Shown here: positions 10,597-22,345 of the stretch, one piece after another
Layout of the letters: every line of letters begins with the position of its first letter
Position numbering within the stretch: position 1 is the stretch's first letter
Origin: Capitulum mitella
Taxonomy: Eukaryota > Arthropoda > Thecostraca > Pollicipedomorpha > Pollicipedidae
Direction: 5' to 3'
Length of the DNA stretch: 64,000 bases
NCBI GenBank assembly: GCA_030062745.1
Contig: CP099843.1
Span: forward strand, 1,116,001 to 1,180,000
The notes under the pieces: model-generated
Told to the model about the DNA's origin: nothing
The model's database searches: none
What the model saw: the letters and a program-made list of their open reading frames with translations, nothing else
Program-made: the position numbers and the translations under genes

Positions 10597-12187
10597 CTGA
10601 GCCCAGACAAGCCGGCACAAAGACCCCAATCCAGACTGATCCTTCCACTGCCTCACCAGTAGACGCGAGCCGGCCTCCGTAAAGCACCATTCGTGTGCAA
10701 AGCCGGCCGGCAGTACCCACCGCGCACATCCGGCTCAGCTGCGGCTATCCCGTGGCTCCGACACACATACCCCGGCCAGGCCATCCTGGCCGGCCGGGTG
10801 CCCGCTGTCCGCAGGCGGCACGCCCAGCCAGGCGGCGTCCGCCGGCGGAGCCGTGAAGCTCGAGGGCTGCGCTGTGCCCGGACGTGTTGTCTGCTGCCTT
10901 GTCTGTTGTCGTCTCTGGCGGCAGAGTCGGCCGGCGCTCCGAGCGGCGCGTCTCAGCCGGTGAAGGCCGGGCAGACGTGCGATACGGCGGTCTCCCGGTC
11001 GGTTTTCCCAGATGTGACGCGATGCGATGGCTGATGACCGAGAGGTGTTCCCTGAGGTTGGGCGATGCCGCTGGTCTGAGGCGTGGTCCATGTTCCGCCG
11101 CCGAGCGGGGCAATGGCCCTGGACGCTATCAGTCGGCGAAGTCGGGAATAGTTCAACATCACAGAGTGACGGTCGAGGACAGGACCTGGTGGGAAAGGGT
11201 CCGTTGCCATGCCTCAGTTTGGAGTTTGGGCAGTATGGGCTTGAACCCGAGCAGTTGGCAAAAGGGGGTTAGTCCTGATGTTTCCGCTGGTAGCTACGGA
11301 CAGTGGGCCACCGTACCAAGCCTGCCTGCCGCATCAATACAGTCATAGCTCTCTTTCAAAAGTTTTACCGTGTAGTTCTAGTTATTGTTGTGGTGGATCA
11401 TTTTCTGCTGGTAAGTGACGACTTTCTAACGCGTTTGACAGTTTCGTCCACTCAGGGTTTCCAAAGCTTGCCCAAGATGTACAATGATTTCGTTGGAAAA
11501 CAGTCTTGCCTTTTCGAAAACAACCACTTCACGAAACAGCTTTTCTTCCGGGAACCCCATCTTCCTGAAATCCACTACGTAGGATTATTTGTCTTCCGGA
11601 GATTAAAATGCCTCGGCAGCAAGTCAGGATGTGCAGGTCGGTGTAACTGAGCAAATATTTTGCAACATTTTTAATTGATGCACGTATTTCCCTTCCTCAA
11701 ATACTAAGGTCATATTTGTTTCCGTAGGGGCAGAAATATGCGCAGTATGGGTCAAGAACGTCGGCTCCCTTTCATATGTATGCGCGTACGAACGTTTTCA
11801 AAGTTGGTAGGCATAAAGCCAGTTTCAGGCCAGTACCTTCCATGCAACACCGTACGACTAACATTAATTACCGAAACCATTAGTCCATCGTATTACCTGT
11901 CTTACGAACTCCGACACCCATGACTGTACTGACAGCGCAAAAAGCATCGCGAGCACTTAGCTCCAGCCTTGTCCGCTGAACCCATGGTACGCTGTGTGCA
12001 TGAGATCTCGCAGCGCAGCACGTGCCATTAACCAAGCTCCCGAGTGCCAGGAATGGACCTAAAAGAAAGAAAAAAAGCATACAGGGGAAGTGGAGAGGAG
12101 GAAAAGCTGCTTTCCAAATAATTTTCCGTTCAGCGTCAGGAAGGCACCAGCTGTTGTGATCCCTAAGGTTGGCTGCCCTTTCCTGAG
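10597..12187. other. Intergenic; GC-rich first 450 bases
   Basis: 10690-11010 is GC- and CpG-rich with GGCCGG motifs and could be an old exon or CpG-rich regulatory block, but no protein family was recognised. The remainder to 12187 is of ordinary composition with no supported feature. Confidence 0.45.
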
Positions 12188-12545
12188 GCCCATTACAGAC
12201 GCACGCAAGATCAGCCACCGTCAGTGACGCACTCAAGGTCACCGGCCCACCACTGACGCACACGAGGTAGCTATCACATCACTGACCCATTCAAAGTCAC
12301 TGAACCATCGCTGACGAACACAAGGCCGCCGGCCCATCCACTGTCAAATGCAAGATCGCCTGTCCATCATGCAAGGCCATTGGCTCATCACTGACGTACA
12401 CAGGTCACCGGCCAGTCATTGACGTGCACAAGGTTAATGTCAGGTCGCTGGCAAACACAAGGTCACCAGCCCATCATTGATGGTTACAGGGTCACTGGCC
12501 GATCAGTGACGTACGTAATGTCGCCGGACCAACATTGAATTACGC
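12188..12545. repeat. Diverged minisatellite, left part (interrupted)
   Basis: This is a diverged tandem array built on CACAAGGTCACCGGCCCATC and an ACTGACG half, with roughly 45-bp spacing. It stops at the MITE-like insertion and resumes at 14575 with the same motifs (CATCGCTGACATGCACGAG, CATCACCGACGTACGC). Confidence 0.75.
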
Positions 12546-12760
12546 ATGAGTAGCGTAACCAGGATTCTCGCACGGGGGCGGGGGATTAAGGCTAGTTTGA
12601 AAAGGTATCACCTTACCGCTGTATTTCGCTCCTATTATTTCAATTTTCAAACGTGGCAAAATTAACCTTATCAAATTTCCCACTCGAAGGTTCTGAAAAG
12701 ACAAGCACACCGCGTTTAATTTCCAAACACTCCTCTCTTTTAAACAAATCGTGTGTGATA

Positions 12761-14493
12761 GGGGAGACCGGGGTCAAATGTAACACGGGGCAATTGTAAC
12801 AGACGCTTTAACTTCGAAACTTACAAATGGATGACGCTGGAGGCACTACTGGACATGCGCAGTAAGCTGTTCCTTTTCCTCACGGGGTTTTAGGCCGGTG
12901 CGGCGGGTGAGTCGATTGTACTGTTCACAATTGTGCTTTTTACTGTGTATTGTAACTTTGTTTATTTTTTAATATGATCAGCTCATTCACGTATCTTACT
13001 AGACACGGGTTTAAGAGTTTGAGTGGGGTGGGTGGGGGTAACTGGTCAAAAAATAAGTGCATCAGTTGCCGCCCACGCCGACTTGTTTTGCGTCATTTTT
13101 GTCTGAAAGATGGCGTGGCGTGTCGGGGACAATTATAACATTTTTGCTGGGATCAATTGTAACAGTGTTACAACTGACCCCTATGGCCAGACCATTAAAC
13201 CTACATTTATGTAAAATATCAATGCACTTGGCATAAATGTAACCACTGGGGGCGGAGGCTATGAAAACATGCCCCGTCGAATTAACCAACATGCAATTTT
13301 GTCCCCAAATTCAATATCAATATCATCCAAAAATCATACTTACGGTATTATTGTCACCAGTCCCTGATTTATCTCCTAGGTGCTGTTTTGTCAGTTTTAA
13401 TTTTAAGACGTGGTTACGTTCTTGGTGGCTAGTCACCGCGTCTTACCGTAGATGTTTCACCTTCACAGCGGATTTATTAAGATACTTTATTATTTTATTT
13501 ATTGGTTACTTTATTGATTAAATAATTCTAGTTTGACTTCATTTGGATATTTCTGGGGGAAGTATGGGACATTTGTATATAGTTTAATTTATCTTCCTCT
13601 GAATGTTACATTGAAAATACATTATTATATCCATGCATCATGGATGATATATATCATGCATCATTCCTGCAGAGGCTGATACATTGGGGATCGACAAGCC
13701 TGGTCCATCGGGGACCGGACAATCTCGTCCACTGGGGATCGTCTCGAAGCAGCTCACCCCTGAAGCGATTCGGCCGCTACCCAAGGCAGGTCCAAGAAAA
13801 AACAGCCGTGCGGGTCGAAAGCGAAAGGCTGCAATTCTGACTGACATTCCAGAAAAGAGAGCGATAGAGCTAAAAGAGAGTCGAAAGGATTGCAAACAAG
13901 CATCGAAAAAGCTCAATCTTGACAAGGACAAGCATGAAGAGAAGAAGACGACGGCTGGTGGGAAGAGGGCTTGGAAGACAGCACGCAGGGAAAATTGCAG
14001 TGATGATGAAGAAGTCTTCTGCTTTTGATGAAGCGTCGGTTTTTGGCCTGATAAAGGTAGAGCTGTTATTTAATTCAGGAAAAGCTGCTGGAGTACTTGA
14101 GCTTTACGCCGTTGCGAAATCGTATTTTTGTATTGGAGCTGTGATTTTAATCCAGGAAAGGCTCAGGATGTAAGAGACAATGCTGTTCAATAAAGGCTGT
14201 TTTTGACAAAAGTGGCTTTCACTACACCACTACACCATTCGCTAACATGTTACATTTGACCCTAGGTGCTGTTACAATTTACCCCGTACCTGGGGTTAAT
14301 TGTAACAGCTGAAGTGACTTTTTGAAACAGTAATTTCGATACCTTAAAGTCGTTATTTCGGGATCTTTTCAAATCCACTACAAAGGCAAAATATCAGAGT
14401 TTGTGAAAACCCAAGAAAATGTTCTCCAACCCGAAATATTTTCGTTCCAGGATCGAAAAGGTAAAAAATGCAACATTTGACCCCGGTCTCCCC
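12761..14493 (+). mobile_element. Internally deleted pogo-like DNA transposon
   Basis: This 1733-bp element has 21-bp perfect terminal inverted repeats starting GGGGAGACCGGGGTCAAATG. It is flanked by TA on both sides (12759-12760 and 14494-14495), the Tc1/mariner/pogo target-site pattern. Subterminal motifs of the type GGGRTCAATTGTAACA recur at about 13140-13165 and, inverted or direct, at 14270-14310. The only coding remnant is the transposase C-terminal tail at 13672-14028. The DNA-binding and DDE catalytic parts are missing, so it cannot move by itself. Confidence 0.8.
13672..14028 (+). pseudogene. C-terminal fragment of a pogo-like transposase
   Basis: About 118 codons, ending TTC TGC TTT TGA. 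The protein reads LTPEAIRPLPKAGPRKNSR, then RKAAILTDIPEKRAIELKES, then a lysine-rich region and an acidic end (CSDDEEVFCF). A PLPKA-PRK segment followed by basic residues and AILTDTP-like text is the usual tail of Tigger/pogo transposases after the DDE domain. There is no catalytic triad and no CENP-B-type helix-turn-helix upstream, where the sequence is AT-rich and full of stops. It starts just after an acceptor-like CTGCAG at 13671, so it may be the old last exon. Identification is from recalled family pattern; the 5' limit is uncertain. Confidence 0.65.
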
Positions 14494-14574
14494 TACTGGC
14501 CAGTTTTGGGAAACCCCTGGCCAAATGGAAGGACCAGTTGACCTCTCTGACCACCTCTGGCTACACTAATTGTA

Positions 14575-14645
14575 CACATGGTCACGGATCCATCGCTGAC
14601 ATGCACGAGACCATCACCGACGTACGCATGACCACCACCCACTGA
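14575..14645. repeat. Diverged minisatellite, right part
   Basis: This is the continuation of the array at 12188-12545 beyond the inserted elements, with the same GACGTACGC and CATCGCTGACA motifs. Confidence 0.65.
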
Positions 14646-14679
14646 TGATTTACACAACGTTAAACGTTTTCATCCGTCA

Positions 14680-15200
14680 TGGCCGCCACAGCGCTGTGCC
14701 CTCACGGCCACCGTGGGTGCCGATAGCGACTGAGAGCCGGCGCTGACGCGCCCGTCCCGCCGGAGTCGCGCAACTCTGAGGTTCGCACGGCGCGGCGCCG
14801 GCGCGGCCGCCACCAACGAAGTCGCCCCGTCCGCTGCTGACGGCGGTCGCGTGGCGGCGCCGCCGGCCAGGCCGCCGGATAACAGGCCGTATATCACCGG
14901 GGATCATCCCGGCACCGGTCAAACCAGCCGCCGCGGCCGCCGGCGGCGTCCGAGCCGCCGCAGCGACTGCCCGCGGAGGGCCGCTCCGAACCGTCCCGAC
15001 ACCGGCCGGCCGAGCGCCGCCGCCCGGCTGACGGCACGGCTCGGCCGCCGGTTCGCCCGACCTCGGCCAGCAGAGCCGCCGACCCCGTCAGCGGCGGTCG
15101 GCAGTACATATCGCCGGCGCCAGTCAGCTGGGGAGGGCTGTGCTGCCGAGCTCAGCTGACGGCAGCCGGCGACGGCGATGAGCTGACGGCCGACAGCTCG
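14680..15200. promoter_or_regulatory. CpG-dense GC-rich block, function unknown
   Basis: About 500 bases are strongly enriched in CCGCCG, CGGCCG and GCCGGC. Such a block could be a promoter or first exon region in this genome, where the NARS2 exons are equally GC-rich. Frames on both strands stay open for about 100 codons because of base composition, but neither translation (Arg/Pro/Ala-rich) matches a family. Assignment as regulatory is only a guess. Confidence 0.25.
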
Positions 15201-15929
15201 CTGTAAAGTCGTGCTTGTTGTGTGAGTACCAGCACACAGATATAGGTACAGTTTGTCATAATCGTTTCGATTTAATCGGCAAGATTCAGCCGAAAGCCAT
15301 CATAAATTTCGAAACACGACAGCGGCACCGTAATAGAGACACCAACACGCTCTCACCGTCAGTAATTTGCTCGTAGGTCAGAGCTCAGTGGACGGAGGCG
15401 GATCTAAACTGACGTTGACTCAGTTGTCACCGTGGCGCCACAGACGTATCGCTGACGTCGTCGGCTGCGCTCATCAGCTGGGCTTCGTTGCCCGTGCTCG
15501 ACAGCTGTGCGACACGATGTCACATGAACCGCGATAAAACACGTCGATATCTTTGTGCAAGCTATCGGACAGACATTTAGCTATTTGAGAGAAACCCTGC
15601 CAACCAGCATTGGCGGGAATCAAAGGATTTAACACTAATGTGTCATATTTTTACGTTTCTGGGGAGGTCCCAAGTCTTTGGCTTTTTCAGTGCACTTTTT
15701 CGGCCTCTTGACCACGTTTCATGAAAATCCTGGTTACGCTACTACATCCCACCCGAGCAGCTCCTAGAGCTCCATATTTTCATTGCCGATTCGTCGCCTC
15801 CAGCGCGCTCGAGGCGTTTTTTCGTCTGCCGGTCCGCCTGCAGGTGAGCGGAACCGTTAATCCCAGCCCGGGCTGAGGCTAGCAGCTCGTTTTTACAGCC
15901 GCCAGCAGCCAGAGAGCTGTTCGCCGTGC
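15201..15929. other. Intergenic with one MITE-like terminus
   Basis: At 15722-15746 lies AAAATCCTGGTTACGCTACT, the inverse of the left terminus at 12549. It probably marks the end of another, truncated copy. Nothing else was recognised. Confidence 0.45.
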
Positions 15930-16220
15930 GACCCTGGCGTGCGTCACGGACACCAAGGCCACATCACGGACCGAGCAGACCATGGCGTGCGTCACGGACA
16001 CCGGGACCACGGCGCGGACCGAGCAGACACTGGCGTGCGTCACGGACACCGGGACCACGGCACGGACCGAGCAGACCCTGGCGTGCGTCACGGACTCCGG
16101 GACCACGGCACGGACCGAGCGGACCATGGCGTGCGTCACGGACGCCAGGACCACGGCACGGACCGAGCAGACACTGGCGTGCGTCACGGACGCCAGGACC
16201 ACGGCACGGACCGAGCAGGG
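15930..16220. repeat. 48-bp GC-rich minisatellite
   Basis: Six units based on TGGCGTGCGTCACGGACACC then GGGACCACGGCACGGACCGA with GCAGAC(A/C). The period is 48 bp, divisible by three, so all frames read as simple peptide repeats. There is no sign of a gene. Confidence 0.9.
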
Positions 16221-17200
16221 TCATCAGAGCGGCACCTAATCGGCTGCTGGCCGGGCTATCATCGGTGCCGCGTCGTCCTCAATCGAGCCGGGCAGGCCAG
16301 CCGATATGATACCGCTGTTGGCTGCAGATGACGGACGTTGCGAAAGCGGGACAGCAGTACGCCCGCGCCCGCCCTGTCCGCACGCTGGCGTCCGCACGTG
16401 CCGACGCGTGCCAGGCGAGGACTCAGAGGAGGGTTCGGGCCGGGCGTGGAAGCGGAGAAGGTCTTCGATGTGCAGGGTCGTATTGAGACAGACACATATG
16501 CCAGTTTGTATGACTTACCTAACTATCTAGCTAAACTGACGTGAAAAGGTGTAAAAATCTGAAGGTTAGTTGTCACCGCTCGGAGCCTTGTTTGAAATCC
16601 CAGATCCAGGCCTGTGCAAACATCTGCACCACTGCAAACATCCGCGCCCACTCTCCGGAATGCGCGAGGTGCATACAGTTTCACGCAAGCGCAGTATCAC
16701 TGCTGCCAACGCTGTAGCGCATTTGCCCACATCTACGCAACTCAAAATGGCCGTGGCAGTCGCCCCAGTGCGTCTCGTCCTCCCGTCGTAGCAGCACTAT
16801 AATATGGCAGCTTCCAAAGTTCGCATTCGTTGAGAAGAATGGATTCAGTCCTTCCCTCTCCAGACATCGCCTCATAGCCCATCCAGCTACTCACCGACTT
16901 TACAAAACGCGCAAGAAAATCAAATCGTGCAAGACAGATATGAGTGAGAATAATGGGACGGAATGGGAATAACGGAAGTGAGATCAGAGAGAGAAAGAGA
17001 GAGAGAGAAATGACGGAACACTCCAAATTATGCACATGACAAGAGAGAAGAGTTTGCTAATCTATACACAAAGCTAGATGGCGCTGGGCGTCACGAAGTC
17101 AAACTTTTATCGCGCGGAAGTTTCAAATGAGGCGCACTATTCGCTTATCAAACAAACTGGCAAACATACACATAACAAGTATTTTGGATACATTTATGAC
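16221..17200. other. Intergenic with a short GA run
   Basis: A (GA)n-like tract lies at 16983-17010. Repeated CACTGCAAACATCYGC elements occur at 16610-16650. No gene was recognised. Confidence 0.5.
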
Positions 17201-17775
17201 CAGGAGGGTCGATTTGTATTCTTTTGTGAGAGCCCTGCTCCCCCCCGGCAGTGATTTGCCCCCCCCCAAGATTTTATGCCGGTTTTAAAGGAAAATAGGC
17301 AATAATAATCACAGGTGCAGCCAAGGGGAGAGGGGGGGGGGGGCTTCCCCGTTATCCCCGCATTTTTTTTTTGTGAAAACCATTACACATCGTCTTCCCG
17401 GCAGGCGGTCTTTGCATGGTTTTAGCTCACACTGAGCTCCGCCCCCCCCCCCTCCCGCCCTTTAAGAAGATCTTGGCTGCGGCCCCGATAATAATGAAAA
17501 GAATGACCGCAGTAGATAGGAGATAGGCAGAAAGTAAAGATTAAGGCCTACAGTGTTGTACATATCTATATTTCTATCTTCTATCTACCTTTCTATATAC
17601 ATATATGTACGGGCGTATATGTAATTTTTATTTTATAAGAAGTGCATAAATTTCATATATTTCCTTTGCTCAAAAATGAATGTGCTTAATGCGTTGAGAA
17701 ACCCACATTTGGGGGAGGTTAGGTTGTCGGACCCTCGACTTGACCCCAAATCATTTACAGAAATCGACGCCCCTG
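17201..17775. mobile_element. hAT-like non-autonomous element, copy 1
   Basis: This 575-bp repeat is shared with 51989-52633. The left end is CAGGAGGGTCGATTTGTATT. The right end on the reverse strand is CAGGGGCGTCGATTTCTG. The flanking 8-mers TTTATGAC and CTCATGGC match at 5 of 8. Shared internal landmarks are GGAAAATAGGCAATAAT, a TA-rich patch, GAGAAACCCACATTTGGGGG and GACTTGACCCCAAATCATT. It is non-coding. Confidence 0.65.
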
Positions 17776-20700
17776 CTCATGGCTATAACACAATTCGTTT
17801 CCCACGAGAATATTTCGTTTTCATTACGTTTATCGCAAATTTTTAAAGTGCGCAGCTTGTGATGCTCATAGTCGATGTACTACATTGCTCGCATTTAAGC
17901 AATACGAGGCGGACAAAATCAAAGTGGCCAGAAATACATCAGAATGTACGTCCTTAACAAATGACGTTAGTCTGTTGTTGTCTGTGTGTCTAAACTGGCT
18001 GCTTTCTGTAATCTTCTTCTGGTCGTTTTAGTTTTGGAACAGCCTGTGCAGGTATTGGCCCAGCAGCTGATCGCCCATGCCCAGCACTTGTCTTGCATTT
18101 ATCCCAAACGTACCCACGATATCGGTGTATTTTGCTAAGATATAACAAATTGCTAAATCTTCAGAAATTAAGCACTGAATGTCAATATAAGAACTGCATA
18201 GATATTCAAGGCATCTTCTTTTATATTCATGATATGCTGAGGCTTTGGCACGCAAAACCATCTGGTGGCTAAAGTTTTGGTTGAACGTTAAGGCAAATGA
18301 CCTCTGTTTAAACAGACCTGTTGAATTTGATTGCAGAAGTTATTCACAGTGAAGTGTATGACGACACTGCCAAGTAGACTCAGAGAGGCCCAGGCTCCAT
18401 CGGTGTCTCAGGTAACCGTGTTTGGTAATAAATTTAACAATGTCTCATTAGCGGTGTAATAAGTAGAATGGCAAGGTGTTACGATACATCAAATGTTGAT
18501 TTTCCTTAAATTACGCAAGGAATGTGTTTTCATTATCATTCCCGACGTCTTAAGCAAGAGGTTCGGACCCTCGGTGTACCTCTTGACTGCGTCATTTTCC
18601 ACATAATTTTGTGCCTGAACCTGGTACCGCCTGGGGGCTGTCAAATAGGGCAACCCCCAGTTTTTCATGAATAACCTTGGAACAGATGGAGCCGACCCAA
18701 CTAAACTTCCAGTGCCTGTTCGTCAATCAGTTTTACACATTTTGACATCAAAATCATTCCCATAATAGGTGAGGCCATGGAGATATGACGCCCCTACAGG
18801 CGGTGTCGCGACATGTCTTGTGTTTTTGATGGCATTCGCGAATATAACGCATGAATTATTTGGATTTACATAGGAGACGATCCCCAAAAGGACATACAAC
18901 CGTAAAATATCAATATTGGAGGTCATGCTCGGTCACATGCATGATGACAATTGGACTGATTTGCATTCTGTGTGTTAGAAGTGGTTGCCACTGACCTCCC
19001 CATCGTTCAGGCTAGACAAGCAAATCTATACGAGTCTCTAAGCTAGGTTTACCAAATGAAACGTGAGGTCATGACAGGTCACGTCATAGGTAGATGTCAA
19101 AATGAAATGGAATACAGCATTGCTGGGAGATCGTTCAGTAGCAGCAGATAACAACTAATTTTCCTAGTCAGAAAAAAGAAAAATTAATATATATCCTGGC
19201 CTGGTTTGACCGTGATCCGATAAAGAGCATACAGAGCGGATCTAATTATCACGAGATGTCATTTCAGCTCTGCACTTGACGCAGCTATGAATACCAGCGA
19301 GTAATTATCGCTTTTGTCAGGAAAAGTAATGTAACCTTATCTGACCTGGTCTGGTCTTACCTTGTCTGGAGGAAAGCAATTAATACATAACTGAGCATTA
19401 GAAGGTTTCATTTCCGTCCTTTTTGTCACGTGGATCAAAACGGCTGAGAGTCATCTTTGGCATATAAAGTAAGATCATTATTCCTCTGAACTAGGATGAC
19501 CTTTGTCTTATATTTTTCAACGTTTTGGCATCCTTATGCAGAAGATTGTGACCTTTCGTTTGATATGCAGTTGAGGGTTCCCAGACCAGTATTGCCGATG
19601 GTATGGTGTACGAATTATTGCCAGTTTTTCCGACGCTGTGTTATGCGTTTTACTTGGTCTCTGACGTCGTCATTCACATAGCCAGGGCCAGCATAGCATT
19701 TTCTGAATCGCAAAATTTAGGGCTATTGATTGGTGGCAGGCCCATTCAGATCCGACGGCTAGATCCCGACATAACAGGCGTTGCCATTCCTGACACCTCC
19801 AGGTGGTCGCGGGTACAAAAACACGCTGGGCGGTGCCGGGTTTAACATTCTACCCACGCATATCGGTGCAGTATTGATGGACGCTTCATCAGAACGCTGG
19901 CTGAACCGTCACGGAAATCCGACGCAGCGATAGCCAAATGCAATGGAGATCGGATAAAAGTTGGTAGTTAAAGTGCAGTCGATGACTCACGCGCACAACT
20001 TTTTTATTGAGCTTGTTGGTCGGTGGTTCATAGCGTTCACAGTATGTTGAGGAACACCATGTAGGACTTCATTAAGAACACATCAAAACAAGGGATCCAA
20101 GTCCAAAAGCTTGCTTGAAAAAGCCTGATTTACTTAAGTGGAGCGAAAAAGGGCATTTGAGGCCAAGTGAGGAAATTTTTTAAGGAAATTTTTTTCCCAT
20201 TTTAAGGAAAGTGGGAAACGAAGGCAAAGGCGTCTTTTTGTGGAAGCACTAGCTCATCTTTTCGGAATGTATAAGAATGCGCCTTGGCTAGTATACACCA
20301 GAAATGAGTCTGGCACGCACATGAAGTCTGCAATTATCATACTAACATAAAACAAGGTCAACCTAGGTCAAGGCATTGACGTCTGTACGTCGGGCGTTTC
20401 TGGTGCCTGTTTTCCGTGATCTGCCACATTTTCATTGATCAGACACGGTACGGCATAAATTTCCACAGATCGGATCATGTAATATACTTTCTACATCATG
20501 AAACCCGCGCCCCAAAACATTTACACCTGTCACGTACATACCGGGCAACGTTCACGGCCGCAATTTAAAAGCCGTTTTCCGCCTTGTCTCAGAAAGCCGG
20601 GTGCGGGAGAAGTTGTCATTAACCCCCAGCCCGGCGAAGGTTGAGGATAGGCTGCGGGGACCGTTTCTTTTCGAACGAACTCCATGCAACCATGAGAATG

Positions 20701-22104
20701 GTCATACGTCAGGATCCGACACGATTTTAGATGAACAAGCCGAAAACAAATATCCAGCATGATTTGTTGAAATGAAACAGGAGTCCCATCTGTTGGCTGT
20801 TAACCTATGCTATCGCGGGCTCAAAGGTTAACCGTTGCAAGGCAAAACGGGCCAACCACTTCAGACCATATCGCAGTCTAGGAAGGCACTGAATCGATTT
20901 GTTCACGCGATACCGCTTGTTCAGTACATTAAAAGTTTGCCACGAACTTTACAACAGAGACCATTACCATTTCACTGCCGTACCAAAATCCGTCAAGGAC
21001 GTCATGTCCTAATGATGAAAGGCAGTATGGCGGTGTCCATGTCTCCGACTTTGTTTTCAGTCATTTGCCTGCTGGCGTGACACCTGTGCGGTGACCGGCT
21101 CAGCAGCGCGCGAGTAATGCACCGGACCGCCGCTGGAGGCCTGAGGGAGTGGGAGGGGTTAAAGGGTCTGTCTAGACTTTCCCACTTTTCAGGTACGTTA
21201 ACATTAGGGCTATGAAACGGTCTTATAACGTATTCGGACCTCCCTCCATTTTTGGGGGGGAAGGAATCTCCGGTCATACACCGAAGCGTTTTCCTAATGC
21301 GTGATTGGTGTTGTTTGTTTTGGGAACAGGTTTGGCGTGACTTCATGGGTTGAAGCTTTTTGGATGAAAGGAGAAATTCTCGGAGGAAGCGTGATTTTCC
21401 TGCAGGTTCGCGGTGACCGGCGAGTGGCGACCTACACTTTTTCATTTGGCGAAGGACGGCCTTGTGAAATCTAACGACATCTAAAAAAGCACGGCTCAGC
21501 TTTTTTGCGCCTTCGCAACCGAGGAAAGCCGTGAACACAAAGAAGCTGGCAGTGCGTCGCTCGCATCGTGTCCATCGCTCAGTGCATGCCAGAGTCGGCA
21601 CGCAAGATGAGGACGCCAGATGAAGCTCTGCACCGCCGAGCTTGTTATGCGGGCCCCATGGTGCGATTTGTTATACGAAACACGTGAAACCATTCTGGCT
21701 ATACGGACCGTTTAATGCGACTCGCCAGCGATCGAGTGCCGTCCCACATTGCTGCAACATGGATAGCGAACAGAAGAGTGGCCAACGCAGCATCCTTCCA
21801 GACGGGCCACAGCATGCTAACCCCCATCAATAAGTGTTATCTTTTAGCAGGCAGAAGCTCCCAACAAACAACACCGTCCGTGTTTTCCAATGCTCCCCGT
21901 GGAGGACCTCTCGAAGGATGAATGCCCGGGCCGTTATCGCTGTCATCGCTGACGGCGGCGCCACCTCGCTGGGCGGCCGCCACCGCCCGCTGCTAAACCA
22001 GCGCCCGCAGGGGCGGACGCCCCACCGTACATGGCGCTGCCCGACTGCCTGCTCGTCAGGACGGTGCGGAACTGGCGGTGGCAGCAACGCCTGGGACCTG
22101 CTCC
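17776..22104. other. Intergenic, AT-rich; RGGTCA-rich patch inside
   Basis: No gene was recognised. Several RGGTCA or TGACCY motifs cluster at 18990-19370. A 199-codon open frame on the minus strand (21002-21601) shows no domain, signal peptide or family pattern and is about as long as chance allows in 64 kb. Confidence 0.5.
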
Positions 22105-22345
22105 GGGGTACACCGCCGCACATCTGATAACGAGATCCTGTGGTCCGGGATCCTGCTTTGGGGTACACCGCCGCACATCTGATAACGAGATCCTGTGGTC
22201 CGGGATCCTGCTCCGGGGTACACCGCCCGTTGATCTGATGGTGACGCCCCCTGGCCCGGGGCCCTCCGCTGGGGTACACCGCCCGGTGATCTGATGGTGA
22301 CGCCCTCTGGCCCGGGACGCTCCTCTGGGGTACACCGCCCGGTGA
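22105..22345. repeat. 55-bp minisatellite
   Basis: Four to five units begin GGGGTACACCGCC. Two carry GCACATCTGATAACGAGATC and CTGTGGTCCGGGATCCTG. Two diverged units carry CGGTGATCTGATGGTGACGC and CTGGCCCGGG. Three minus-strand frames are open across it because of the repeat. Confidence 0.9.

Larger units (their letters stand above)
12549..14572. mobile_element. MITE-like repeat interrupted by a pogo-like transposon
   Basis: The outer inverted ends are TAGCGTAACCAGGAT (left) and, on the reverse strand, TAGTGTAGCCAGAGG (right). They resemble the GTAGCCAGGATTTTC ends of the short hAT-like MITEs in this window. Its own sequence is about 210 bp on the left (12549-12760) and about 80 bp on the right (14494-14572). 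The middle is the pogo-like insertion. I could not find a clean target duplication, so the borders are approximate. Confidence 0.5.

Noticed and set aside
9263..10682. Two long overlapping Pro/Ser-rich frames that look like a structural protein
   Set aside because: They are read-through of the 43/46-bp minisatellite in several frames, with no start context, domain or unique sequence apart from the repeat.
14851..15159. Arg/Pro-rich frame as a coding exon
   Set aside because: Both strands stay open because of extreme GC content. There is no family match, so it is described only as a GC-rich block.
21002..21601. 199-codon minus-strand open frame
   Set aside because: No domain, signal or family pattern. 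With about 3 stops per 64 codons, roughly one frame this long is expected by chance in 64 kb on two strands.
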